Origin: DAOVDI01 sp965373045 | GTDB taxonomy: Bacteria; Acidobacteriota; Aminicenantia; Aminicenantales; Aminicenantaceae | Assembly: GCA_965373045.1 (NCBI GenBank) | Contig: CBDVEQ010000156.1 | Coordinates: 1-6,099, forward strand | Direction of reading: 5' to 3' | Length of the DNA: 6,099 nt | Shown here: in pieces, positions 1-6,099 of the stretch | Numbering within the stretch: the first letter of the stretch is position 1 | Layout: the number at the start of each line of letters is the position of its first letter | Made by a program: the position numbers and the translations under genes | Notes under the pieces: model-generated | Database searches by the model: none | Seen by the model: the letters and a program-made list of their open reading frames with translations, nothing else | What the model was told of the DNA's origin: nothing

Positions 1-1782
1 TCTATCATAATCTGGTCTATGGGTAATGAGGCCGGGGACGGAGTTAATTTTCATACGGTCTATAAGTGGATTAAAAAACGCGATCCTTCAAGGCCTGTCC
101 AGTATGAACAGGCCGGCACACGTGCTCACACCGACATTGTCTGCCCGATGTACAGACAGATCCATCATCTGGAGGAATATCTCAAGGAAGGTCTGGATAA
201 CAGGCCTCTCATTCTGTGTGAGTATGCCCACGCGATGGGGAACAGTGTAGGAAATCTTCAAGACTATTGGGATTTTTTTGATAAGCACAAAGAGATACAG
301 GGAGGCTTTATATGGGATTGGGTGGATCAAGGACTGCGAAGCACAAATCCGGATGGAGAGGAATACTGGGCCTATGGAGGGGATTTCGGGCCTCCTGAAA
401 TCCCCAGTGACAGGAATTTTTGCATCAATGGACTTGTTTTTCCGGATCGCAAACTCCACCCTCATATATGGGAAGTGAAGAAGGTCTATCAGCCTATCAA
501 AACCCATCCTCAGGACCTTAATAATGGCAGGCTCAGAGTGAGTAACACATATGATTTTATTTCCCTTGATTCTATTGAGCTGTTCTGGGAAGTGGCAGCC
601 GACGGACAGATCAAGGACAATGGAAGGATGGATTTACCTGGAATCCCTGCGGGAAGATCCCATGTTATTGAACTACCTTTGAATGAGATCAATCCTGAGC
701 CAGGTGTAGAATATTATCTGAATATCAGTTACCGGCTGAAAAAAGGCGGAGAACTTTTAGCAGCCGGTCATGAAGTTGCCTGGGAACAGTTTAGGCTTCC
801 TTTCATTTGGGAAGATGACAAAGATGATTTGGGTTCATTTCCTGCTCTAAAATACATTGAAGAGGATGAATTCATTGATGTTACAGGAGAAAATTTCAAT
901 GTTCGAGTCAACAGGATAAGCGGCGAGATCGATTCGTTCGTTTACGAAGAGAAAGAATTTATCCTCCGAGGTCCGGTGCCTAATTTTTGGAGGGCTCCTA
1001 CAGACAATGATTTCGGGTCGAATATGCCCAAGAGATTGAATATATGGAAAGAGGCAGGGAAGAAAAGAAAAATAGAGCGTGTCAGCGCCTCTCAAATATT
1101 CGATCATGAGGTGCAGATCGAAGTTGCATCCCGACTGTCGGCAGGCGATTCCAGGTATTTCACCACATACAGGATATTTGGTGATGGCTCCGTTATCATC
1201 CGTAATACATTCCTGCCCGGACGCTCAGACCTCCCAGAGTTACCACGGTTCGGAATGTCAATGCTGCTTCCCCAATCTTTTAATAATGTTTCCTGGTATG
1301 GACGAGGCCCTCATGAAACTTATTGGGACCGGAAATCCGGAGCAAAAATAGGACTTTTTAACAAAAAAGTTTCGGATCTGTATCATCCATATATTCGGCC
1401 TCAGGAAAATGGTAACAGGACAGATGTCCGCTGGATCGCTTTAACAGATGAGGAGGGAAATGGTTTTCTGGCGGCTGGAATGCCTCTCCTGAGTTTTAGT
1501 GCTTTTCACTTTTTTAATGAGGATCTTGATCCCGGCCGTGAAAAAGCCCAGAGACATACCTACCATATCAATCAGCGGCCGTTTGTGCGCCTGAATCTGG
1601 ATTATAAGCAGATGGGGGTAGGCGGGGATACAAGTTGGGGCGAGAGAGCCCGCCCGCATCCGGAATATACACTCTACTCCAGAGAATACACCTATACTTT
1701 TCGAATACAACCCTTCACAAGTAGAGAGAATATGCCTGCAGAATTGAGCAAAATAAAGATTGATAATATAGATGGGAGTTGA
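1..1782 (+). CDS. lacZ: Beta-galactosidase, LacZ type, glycoside hydrolase family 2 (5' end missing)
   Basis: C-terminal 593 residues of a GH2 beta-galactosidase, which hydrolyses terminal beta-galactosides such as lactose. The frame is open from base 1 and the gene begins before the window. The first visible residues, SIIIWSMGNEAGDG, match the LacZ acid/base motif (E10 of the partial protein; E461 in E. coli). The nucleophile motif LILCEYAHAMGNS follows with E74, and then IWDWVDQGL and DRNFCINGLVFPDR, matching E. coli active-site segments near W568 and F601. Residues from about 290 on, including NFWRAPTDNDFG and the closing DTSWGERARPHPEY, are the beta-galactosidase small-chain domain. The catalytic barrel end, linking beta domain and small-chain domain are all intact, so the enzyme is probably active. 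The missing part should be the sugar-binding jelly-roll, an immunoglobulin-like domain and the start of the barrel. No signal peptide can be judged. The ATG at 19 is internal (the Met of WSMGNE), not a start. The stop is TGA at 1780-1782. Confidence 0.96.
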   Translation, partial: SIIIWSMGNEAGDGVNFHTVYKWIKKRDPSRPVQYEQAGTRAHTDIVCPMYRQIHHLEEYLKEGLDNRPLILCEYAHAMGNSVGNLQDYWDFFDKHKEIQGGFIWDWVDQGLRSTNPDGEEYWAYGGDFGPPEIPSDRNFCINGLVFPDRKLHPHIWEVKKVYQPIKTHPQDLNNGRLRVSNTYDFISLDSIELFWEVAADGQIKDNGRMDLPGIPAGRSHVIELPLNEINPEPGVEYYLNISYRLKKGGELLAAGHEVAWEQFRLPFIWEDDKDDLGSFPALKYIEEDEFIDVTGENFNVRVNRISGEIDSFVYEEKEFILRGPVPNFWRAPTDNDFGSNMPKRLNIWKEAGKKRKIERVSASQIFDHEVQIEVASRLSAGDSRYFTTYRIFGDGSVIIRNTFLPGRSDLPELPRFGMSMLLPQSFNNVSWYGRGPHETYWDRKSGAKIGLFNKKVSDLYHPYIRPQENGNRTDVRWIALTDEEGNGFLAAGMPLLSFSAFHFFNEDLDPGREKAQRHTYHINQRPFVRLNLDYKQMGVGGDTSWGERARPHPEYTLYSREYTYTFRIQPFTSRENMPAELSKIKIDNIDGS

Positions 1783-1807
1783 TACAAAAGAGAGTTGTTA
1801 ATTGAGT

Positions 1808-1813
1808 AAGGAG
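1808..1813 (+). promoter_or_regulatory. Ribosome binding site of the aminopeptidase gene
   Basis: AAGGAG lies 7 bases before the ATG at 1821, a near-consensus Shine-Dalgarno with ideal spacing. It supports that start and shows that the organism uses anti-Shine-Dalgarno pairing for at least some genes. Confidence 0.85.
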
Positions 1814-1820
1814 TAATTAT

Positions 1821-3209
1821 ATGTTTGATGCTAATATCTATTCTCAAAGAAGAGAACTGTTAAGAAAAACAGTGGGTTCAGGAATTATCCTTTTTTGGGG
1901 CAATGAAGAAATGCCCATGAATTACCCTGCCAATCCATATCATTTTCGACAGGATAGTTCCTTTCTTTATTTTTTCGGATTGGATCAGCCAGGTCTTGCG
2001 GCTATTGTGGATGTGGACCAAAACAAAGACATGCTGTTCGGAAATGATTTGGAAATAGAAGATATCATCTGGATGGGAAAGCAGCCTTCCATGAAAGACA
2101 GGGCTTTGAGAGTCGGAGTTAACAACAAACATCCGTTAAATGAATTTGAAAATGTTGTGAGATCCGCGAGCAAGGACGGGCGAACCATCCATTATCTTCC
2201 ACTTTACAGATCTGACTCTGTTCTAAAAACAGCCGCGTTATTGGGAGTAGGGGAGAAAGATGCCAGAAACGGTTTTTCTGTAGAGTTGATAAAAGCAATT
2301 GTCGAACAGAGATCTATCAAGATCGCTGAAGAGATCGTTGAGATGGAAAAAGCTCATGAAACGACTTATCAAATGTATGAAGAAGCCATGAAGACAATAA
2401 AACCAGGTCTATATGAAAGGGATATTGCCGGGAAGATGGAGGGAATTGTTCTGGCGGCTGGATGTCATATTGCCTTTCCCACTATATTGACCATCAACGG
2501 GCAGATCCTTCACAACCACTACCATGGAAACAAGCTCGAGGACGGACGGCTGCTTGTCGTAGATTCCGGAGCTGAATCCCCCATGAATTATGCGTCCGAT
2601 ATCACACGCACTTTTCCTGTTAATGGAAAATTCACTCCAAAACAGAAGGACATTTATGAGATCGTCTACAATGCACAGATGTCTTCTATTAAGGCCATGA
2701 AGCCCGGAGTCTCAAATAAAAATATTCACTTTATGGCCGCAAGGATCATTGCGGATGGACTCAAAGGAATGGGCCTGATGAAGGGGAATATGGATGATGC
2801 CGTGGATCAGGGTGCACATGCCCTGTTTTTTCCGCATGGCTTGGGCCACCATATAGGGCTGGATGTCCATGACATGGAAAGTTATGGAGAGGACTATGTC
2901 GGTTACGATAAAACTGTCACTCGGAGCGATCAGTTCGGCCTGGCCTATTTAAGGATGGCCAAATCGCTCAAAACAGGATATGTGATCACTGTAGAACCGG
3001 GAATATACTTTATTCCAGCTCTTATCGATAAATGGAAGGGCGAAGGAAAATTCCTGGAATTTATAGACTATGACAAAGTGAATGAATACCGTGATTTCGG
3101 CGGCGTCAGGATCGAAGATGATATTCTTGTTACTGAAGAAGAGCATAGAGTTCTCGGTAAAAGCATTCCAAAGACCATAGATGATGTTGAAGCCATTATG
3201 AATACATAA
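1821..3209 (+). CDS. pepP: Xaa-Pro aminopeptidase (aminopeptidase P), M24B metallopeptidase
   Basis: A complete 462-residue protein, close to the usual length of bacterial aminopeptidase P, which removes an N-terminal residue preceding proline using a dinuclear metal centre (usually Mn). Residues 1 to about 150 form the aminopeptidase P N-terminal domain, including NPYHFRQDSSFLYFFGL. From about 170 comes the pita-bread catalytic domain. All five metal ligands expected from E. coli PepP can be placed: D248 (VVDSG), D260 (SDITRTF), H343 (GLGHHIG), E392 (TVEPGIYF) and E432 (VRIEDD). The accessory histidines H339 (HGLGH) and H350 (LDVHD) are also present. There is no signal peptide, so it is probably cytosolic and involved in turnover of proline-containing peptides. 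The start is fixed by AAGGAG at 1808-1813. It lies 38 bases after the lacZ stop in the same direction, so co-transcription is possible, but there is no clear functional link. A prolidase acting on dipeptides is the main alternative; the N-terminal domain and length favour aminopeptidase P. Confidence 0.95.
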   Translation: MFDANIYSQRRELLRKTVGSGIILFWGNEEMPMNYPANPYHFRQDSSFLYFFGLDQPGLAAIVDVDQNKDMLFGNDLEIEDIIWMGKQPSMKDRALRVGVNNKHPLNEFENVVRSASKDGRTIHYLPLYRSDSVLKTAALLGVGEKDARNGFSVELIKAIVEQRSIKIAEEIVEMEKAHETTYQMYEEAMKTIKPGLYERDIAGKMEGIVLAAGCHIAFPTILTINGQILHNHYHGNKLEDGRLLVVDSGAESPMNYASDITRTFPVNGKFTPKQKDIYEIVYNAQMSSIKAMKPGVSNKNIHFMAARIIADGLKGMGLMKGNMDDAVDQGAHALFFPHGLGHHIGLDVHDMESYGEDYVGYDKTVTRSDQFGLAYLRMAKSLKTGYVITVEPGIYFIPALIDKWKGEGKFLEFIDYDKVNEYRDFGGVRIEDDILVTEEEHRVLGKSIPKTIDDVEAIMNT

Positions 3210-3232
3210 TTTGGGTTCTTCTCTCTATTGAA

Positions 3233-3261
3233 TTGAACTTTTTTCCCTTCTGGTTTATTAT
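3233..3261 (+). promoter_or_regulatory. Candidate sigma-70-type promoter for the response regulator
   Basis: TTGAAC (3233-3238) and TATTAT (3256-3261) are separated by exactly 17 bases in the 60-base gap before the regulator. Matches to consensus are 4/6 and 5/6. Transcription would start about 3267-3270, at or just before the ATG at 3270. The gap is AT-rich, so a chance match is possible. I see no hairpin followed by a T-run that would end the aminopeptidase transcript here. Confidence 0.4.
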
Positions 3262-3269
3262 TTTAGATA

Positions 3270-4715
3270 ATGAAAAACCAAAATTTGGCAAAGATACTTG
3301 TCGTGGATGATGAGGAAAACATCCGAAAATCCCTTAGAATGATACTTGAATATGAGGGCTATACAATGATCGAAGCTGCGGATGGTGAAGAGGCGCTGGA
3401 AATTGTAGAAGAAACAGTTGGTTTGGATCTCATTCTGCTGGACGTACAGCTTCCAGGGAAAGATGGGCTGGAAATCATGACGGAGCTTAAGCAAAGGCCC
3501 TATTCACCAGAGATTATTATGATCTCCGGTCATGGTACAATTCAAACAGCTGTGGAATCGACAAAATTGGGGGCCTTTGATTTCCTTGAAAAGCCGCTTC
3601 ACCGGGATAGGGTTTTATTGAGTATTAGAAATGCACTCAACCAAAAAAAGTTGAAACGGGAAAACCTTGACCTGCGCCGGAAGGCAGACAAACGTTATGA
3701 ATTGATCGGGAATCATCCTCTGATGAAAGTTTTGTGGAAAGACATCCAGAAAGCAGCAAAAACCAATGCGACTATTCTGATCCTTGGAGATAGCGGAACG
3801 GGCAAAGAGTTGATCGCCCGGGCGATCCATAAACACAGCCTGAGGGCAAAGGAAAAATTTATTCAAGTCAATTGTGCTGCAATACCGGAAGAACTGATTG
3901 AAAGCGAGCTGTTCGGTCATGTAAGGGGGGCGTTTACCGGGGCAACGGAAAAGAAAATTGGAAAGTTCGAGCTGGCTGACAATGGAACGATCTTTCTTGA
4001 CGAAGTAGCGGATATGAGCCTGAAGACTCAGGCTAAAGTCCTCCGTGTACTTGAAGAGGGGGAGGTTCAGAAGGTGGGATCCAGCAAGATACAGCGTGTT
4101 GATGTCCGGGTCATTGCCGCTACAAATAAAGATCTGAAAGAAGAGATAAAAGAGAAATTCTTCAGGGAAGATCTTTATTTCCGATTGAATGTTATTCCTA
4201 TTTATTCACCTGCTTTAAGAGAAAAGAAAGAAGATATTCCAATTCTTGTGGACTATTTTTCCAGGAATTTTTCTGATGACAACAATTTTCGATTGAAAAA
4301 GATTTCTGAGGGTGCAATGGAAGGAATGATGAAATATTCTTGGAGTGGAAATATAAGAGAGTTGAAAAATGTTGTTGAGCGGCTGCTTATTATGACTGAA
4401 AATAATGTCATTCAGAGAAGCGACCTTCCTGAACGTATCAAGGGCGATACAAATGTCTATCTGCCTGATGTGAAGGCGGCAAACTCTCTCAAGGACTTCA
4501 GGGACATTGCGGAAAAAGAATTCATTCTTGCAAAATTGGAGGAAAATGACTGGAACATTTCTCAAACAGCCCGTGCTATTGATACACCGCGAAGTAATCT
4601 CTATAAAAAATTGGAAAATTATGGTATAAAAATAAAGGCTGGAGTAGGCGAGGTGGTTGCTCCTTCAACCCGTACCGGGTCTGAGGGGGAGGAAAGTCCG
4701 GACTCCGCAGGATAG
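3270..4715 (+). CDS. Sigma-54-dependent response regulator (receiver, AAA+, Fis-type HTH; NtrC/NtrX family)
   Basis: A 481-residue two-component regulator that, once phosphorylated, would activate sigma-54 RNA polymerase at enhancer-dependent promoters. The receiver domain (about 7-122) has acidic residues D13/D14, phosphoacceptor D58 (LILLDVQLPG), S86 (ISGHG) and K108 (EKPL). The AAA+ domain (about 145-375) has Walker A GDSGTGKE (173-180), the sigma-54-contacting GAFTGA loop (220-225), Walker B IFLDE (241-245), arginine-finger region FREDLYFRL and sensor II WSGNIREL (358-365). The Fis-type helix-turn-helix is at about 427-450 (NISQTARAIDTPRSNLYKKL). All key motifs are intact. The partner kinase is not in the window. 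The ATG at 3270 is six bases after an in-frame TAG (3264-3266), so no longer form exists, yet no Shine-Dalgarno precedes it. Related proteins end near LENYGI. Here the frame continues, and residues 456-481 (A, G, E, S, P and T rich) are encoded inside rnpB, ending at TAG 4713-4715. The tail is probably a by-product of the overlap, not a domain. Confidence 0.95.
   Translation: MKNQNLAKILVVDDEENIRKSLRMILEYEGYTMIEAADGEEALEIVEETVGLDLILLDVQLPGKDGLEIMTELKQRPYSPEIIMISGHGTIQTAVESTKLGAFDFLEKPLHRDRVLLSIRNALNQKKLKRENLDLRRKADKRYELIGNHPLMKVLWKDIQKAAKTNATILILGDSGTGKELIARAIHKHSLRAKEKFIQVNCAAIPEELIESELFGHVRGAFTGATEKKIGKFELADNGTIFLDEVADMSLKTQAKVLRVLEEGEVQKVGSSKIQRVDVRVIAATNKDLKEEIKEKFFREDLYFRLNVIPIYSPALREKKEDIPILVDYFSRNFSDDNNFRLKKISEGAMEGMMKYSWSGNIRELKNVVERLLIMTENNVIQRSDLPERIKGDTNVYLPDVKAANSLKDFRDIAEKEFILAKLEENDWNISQTARAIDTPRSNLYKKLENYGIKIKAGVGEVVAPSTRTGSEGEESPDSAG
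4579..4607 (+). promoter_or_regulatory. Candidate strong promoter for rnpB, inside the regulator gene
   Basis: TTGATA (4579-4584) and TATAAA (4602-4607) are separated by exactly 17 bases, each 5/6 to the sigma-70 consensus. The predicted start at about 4613-4615 would leave a leader of about 23 bases before helix P1, to be removed or tolerated. It lies within codons of the helix-turn-helix of the upstream gene. Confidence 0.5.
4622..4630 (+). promoter_or_regulatory. Candidate extended -10 promoter for rnpB
   Basis: TGGTATAAA has the extended -10 form TGnTATAAA (TG at 4622-4623, hexamer 4625-4630). Start of transcription six to seven bases downstream would be at 4636/4637, exactly the first base of the P1 helix. 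There is no good -35 element at 16-18 bases. It competes with the better two-box promoter just upstream; both could be used. Confidence 0.4.
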
Positions 4716-5026
4716 GATGGTTGCTAACAGCGACTTCGAGCGATCGGAGGAAAGTGCCACAGAAAACATACAGCCTGAAGAAACAGTCAAATGATTTCTT
4801 TTCGGGCAAAGGTGAAAAGGCGAGGTAAGAGCTCACCGGTTCGATGGTGACATCGGACGCATGGTAAACCCCATCCGGTGCAAGGCCAAACAGACTCCAT
4901 ATGAGGTTGTCCGTCTCGGGAGTGGGTAGGCCGCATAACTTCCTGAGCAATCAGGCAGTCAGACAAATAACCGCCGCTGCTGAATTTTCAGCAGCAACAA
5001 AATCCGGCTTATGCCCTGCTCCAGCC
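4637..5026 (+). ncRNA. rnpB: RNase P RNA, bacterial type A
   Basis: Catalytic RNA of RNase P, which matures tRNA 5' ends together with the RnpA protein. Ends were set from helix P1: GGCTGGAGTAGG (4637-4648) pairs with CCTGCTCCAGCC (5015-5026), 12 pairs with one G-U. P2 is 4652-4658 with 4969-4975. The tip of P3 is ACCCG/CGGGT (4668-4672 with 4676-4680). Conserved core sequences are all present: GAGGAAAGTCCGG (4689-4701), GGAAAGTGCCACAGAAA (4749-4765), GGTGAAAAGGCGAGGTAAGA (4811-4830) followed by GCTCACCG, GGTAAACCCC in the L15 region (4863-4872, tRNA CCA contact), GCAAGGCCAAACAG (4880-4893), and ACAAAATCCGGCTTAT (4997-5012), the 3' strand of P4. P18 is CCTGA-GCAA-TCAGG (4942-4955) with a GNRA loop. 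P19 is present. The length of 390 nt is normal for type A. The gene overlaps the 3' end of the upstream regulator by 79 bases. No intrinsic terminator is visible after it. Exact mature ends are uncertain by several bases. Confidence 0.97.
4976..4995 (+). other. rnpB: P19 hairpin of RNase P RNA
   Basis: GCTGCTGA (4976-4983), loop ATTT, TCAGCAGC (4988-4995): a perfect 8-bp stem between the 3' strand of P2 and the conserved 3' strand of P4. Its position fits helix P19, which is optional in type A RNAs and absent from E. coli. It resembles a terminator stem but is inside the RNA and has no T-run. Confidence 0.75.
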
Positions 5027-5058
5027 ATATTCACATTCAATTGTGGGAAACGAGAAAC

Positions 5059-6099
5059 TTAGCTTCCAATATTATCAAAATAATCGGATTCCTCTCTAAT
5101 CTTTATTTTCTGAATTTCACATATGAAATGGGGGATTGTTTTTAATGAAGAGCCGGAAAACGAGGAGGCAATTGGACATACAACACATTTCGCAATATTC
5201 GGGCACAAAAAACAATGCATTTCTGGAGTAGAAAAATTTTCCATTGTTAGCGCAGCATAATTTTCGGAAATTCTTGGATAGATATTATCAAACTTAGCCT
5301 TGGATTCACCTATAGATCCGAATAAAAACTCTTTTCGTTCCACAGGATCACCGAGTCTTTTGAAATAGTCATAGAAAAGTGGACATCCCCAGATCTCGCC
5401 ATTTGGAGTTATTGAAATTCTATCCAGTCCGGCAGGACAATATCTGATTTTTGGATCTTGCTTTTCCAGGAAATTAATAATTGGGATTTTTTGAGTCTCA
5501 TTATATATTTTGCCCATAAATTTTTTTAGTTTTTCCATCTCTCTCTCAAAATCCGAGATTGCTTCCTTTTCCCATTGCTCGATATAAGAAAACGAATATC
5601 GAATTCTCTGGACTCCTATTTCCCATAAGAACTTCATTGAATCAGATAGAGTTTTTACAGTATCTGGGATAAACACACTGTTAGTTTCCAATGAGATGTT
5701 TTCATACTTTTGCAGCCTTTGAATCAAACTCACCATTGCTCCAAAGCTATCCGCTTTTCTTGTTATATCCTGAGATAAAACATCAAAACTTAATCCAACT
5801 CTAAATCTGTGTTCATCAAAGAAATTAATAACCTCTTCTGACATTAAGCTTCCGTTTGTTGAGATAGAATAATGAAATTCTTTTTTAAATTTCAACTTTC
5901 TGTTGTCTAGAAAATGAACAATTTTTCTTATTTGATCAAAACAGAGGAGTGGTTCCCCGCCATAAAACGTTATGTATGATGTGTCAACCAAATAAGGCAG
6001 AAAAAAGAGAAGTGCTTCTCGAGCCTTGGCGAAGTTCAAGAAAGCATTTGATTTCGGCTTATAACAATAACTGCAACTGAAATTGCAATTATCAGTAAG
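5059..6099 (-). CDS. Radical SAM/SPASM domain protein, probable peptide or protein maturase (5' end missing)
   Basis: The last 346 residues of a radical SAM enzyme of the SPASM group, which reductively cleaves S-adenosylmethionine at a [4Fe-4S] cluster and usually modifies a peptide or protein using extra clusters. The frame is open to the window edge and includes the cluster motif CxxxCxxC (C5, C9, C12 in NCNFSCSYCY), then FYGGEP (45-50, SAM binding), SISTNG and GLSFD. The C-terminal SPASM part has C221 (YCPAG), C239 (IWGCPLF), then C296-x2-C299-x5-C305-x2-C308 and C327. Together these could ligate two auxiliary clusters. A TTG at 6037-6039 is a possible start codon but lies after the cluster motif, so it is not the start. 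The stop is TAA at 5059-5061. Family members include anaerobic sulfatase maturases and RiPP maturases; no sulfatase or precursor peptide is in the window, so the substrate is unknown. The gene is clearly more AT-rich than its neighbours and converges on rnpB with a 32-base gap (5027-5058) that holds no clear terminator. Confidence 0.93.
   Translation of the reverse strand, partial: LTDNCNFSCSYCYKPKSNAFLNFAKAREALLFFLPYLVDTSYITFYGGEPLLCFDQIRKIVHFLDNRKLKFKKEFHYSISTNGSLMSEEVINFFDEHRFRVGLSFDVLSQDITRKADSFGAMVSLIQRLQKYENISLETNSVFIPDTVKTLSDSMKFLWEIGVQRIRYSFSYIEQWEKEAISDFEREMEKLKKFMGKIYNETQKIPIINFLEKQDPKIRYCPAGLDRISITPNGEIWGCPLFYDYFKRLGDPVERKEFLFGSIGESKAKFDNIYPRISENYAALTMENFSTPEMHCFLCPNIAKCVVCPIASSFSGSSLKTIPHFICEIQKIKIREESDYFDNIGS

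Noticed and set aside
19..21. ATG as start of the beta-galactosidase
   Set aside because: It is the Met of the conserved WSMGNE active-site motif; the residues before it, SIIIWS, match LacZ, so the gene begins outside the window.
88..507. 139-codon open frame on the - strand inside lacZ
   Set aside because: Antisense shadow of well-conserved beta-galactosidase sequence, with no protein family resemblance.
1079..1351. 90-codon + strand frame within lacZ
   Set aside because: It overlaps the small-chain domain in another frame and has no motif.
3210..3269. Intrinsic terminator between the aminopeptidase and the regulator
   Set aside because: There is a T-run at about 3239-3244 but no GC-rich hairpin before it.
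4576..4950. 124-codon open frame on the - strand across the regulator end and rnpB
   Set aside because: It is antisense to a clearly recognised RNase P RNA and a conserved helix-turn-helix, and has no recognisable domain.
5030..5047. CACA-TTCAAT-TGTG inverted repeat (5032-5045) as an rnpB or radical SAM terminator
   Set aside because: The stem is only four Watson-Crick pairs plus possible G-U pairs, and no T-run follows in either direction.
6037..6039. TTG as start codon of the radical SAM gene
   Set aside because: The same frame stays open to the window edge and the CxxxCxxC cluster motif lies upstream of it, so the real start is beyond 6099.
1..6099. CRISPR array, tRNA genes, insertion sequences or tandem repeats
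   Set aside because: No spaced direct repeats, tRNA-like cloverleaf, transposase or terminal inverted repeats were seen on either strand.

Overview
The window holds four protein-coding genes (two cut by the window edges) and one structural RNA gene. From left to right on the + strand: the 3' two-thirds or so of a LacZ-type beta-galactosidase (1-1782), a complete M24 family Xaa-Pro aminopeptidase (1821-3209), a complete sigma-54-dependent response regulator of the NtrC/NtrX type (3270-4715), and the RNase P RNA gene rnpB (about 4637-5026). On the - strand, converging on rnpB, is a radical SAM/SPASM protein (5059-6099) whose N-terminus lies beyond the right edge.

The organism is a bacterium with moderate GC: hand counts of 60-base blocks in the + strand genes give roughly 37-53%. 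It uses type A RNase P RNA, sigma-54 regulation and at least some AAGGAG ribosome binding sites. The aminopeptidase and the NtrX-like regulator resemble proteins I associate with the Bacteroidota/Chlorobi/Calditrichota/Cloacimonadota/Marinimicrobia area or with spirochaetes. That placement is a weak inference and nothing here fixes the phylum.

Layout: lacZ and the peptidase are 38 bases apart, in the same direction, with a good Shine-Dalgarno before the peptidase, so they may share a transcript, though their functions are not obviously linked. The regulator follows after 60 bases that contain a plausible promoter very close to its ATG and no Shine-Dalgarno. The regulator reading frame does not stop after its Fis-type helix-turn-helix but runs 79 bases into rnpB, ending at a TAG inside the RNA gene. 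Two candidate rnpB promoters are embedded in the codons of the helix-turn-helix. The last 26 residues of the regulator are therefore encoded by the P1-P4 region of RNase P RNA.

The right-hand 1 kb is more AT-rich (20-37% GC in hand-counted blocks), lies on the opposite strand and carries a likely peptide- or protein-modifying maturase. This looks like an accessory gene placed beside a housekeeping RNA gene; any substrate peptide would be outside the window. The most distinctive observation is the regulator/rnpB overlap. The radical SAM gene is the best lead to an undescribed system, but only half of its context is visible.
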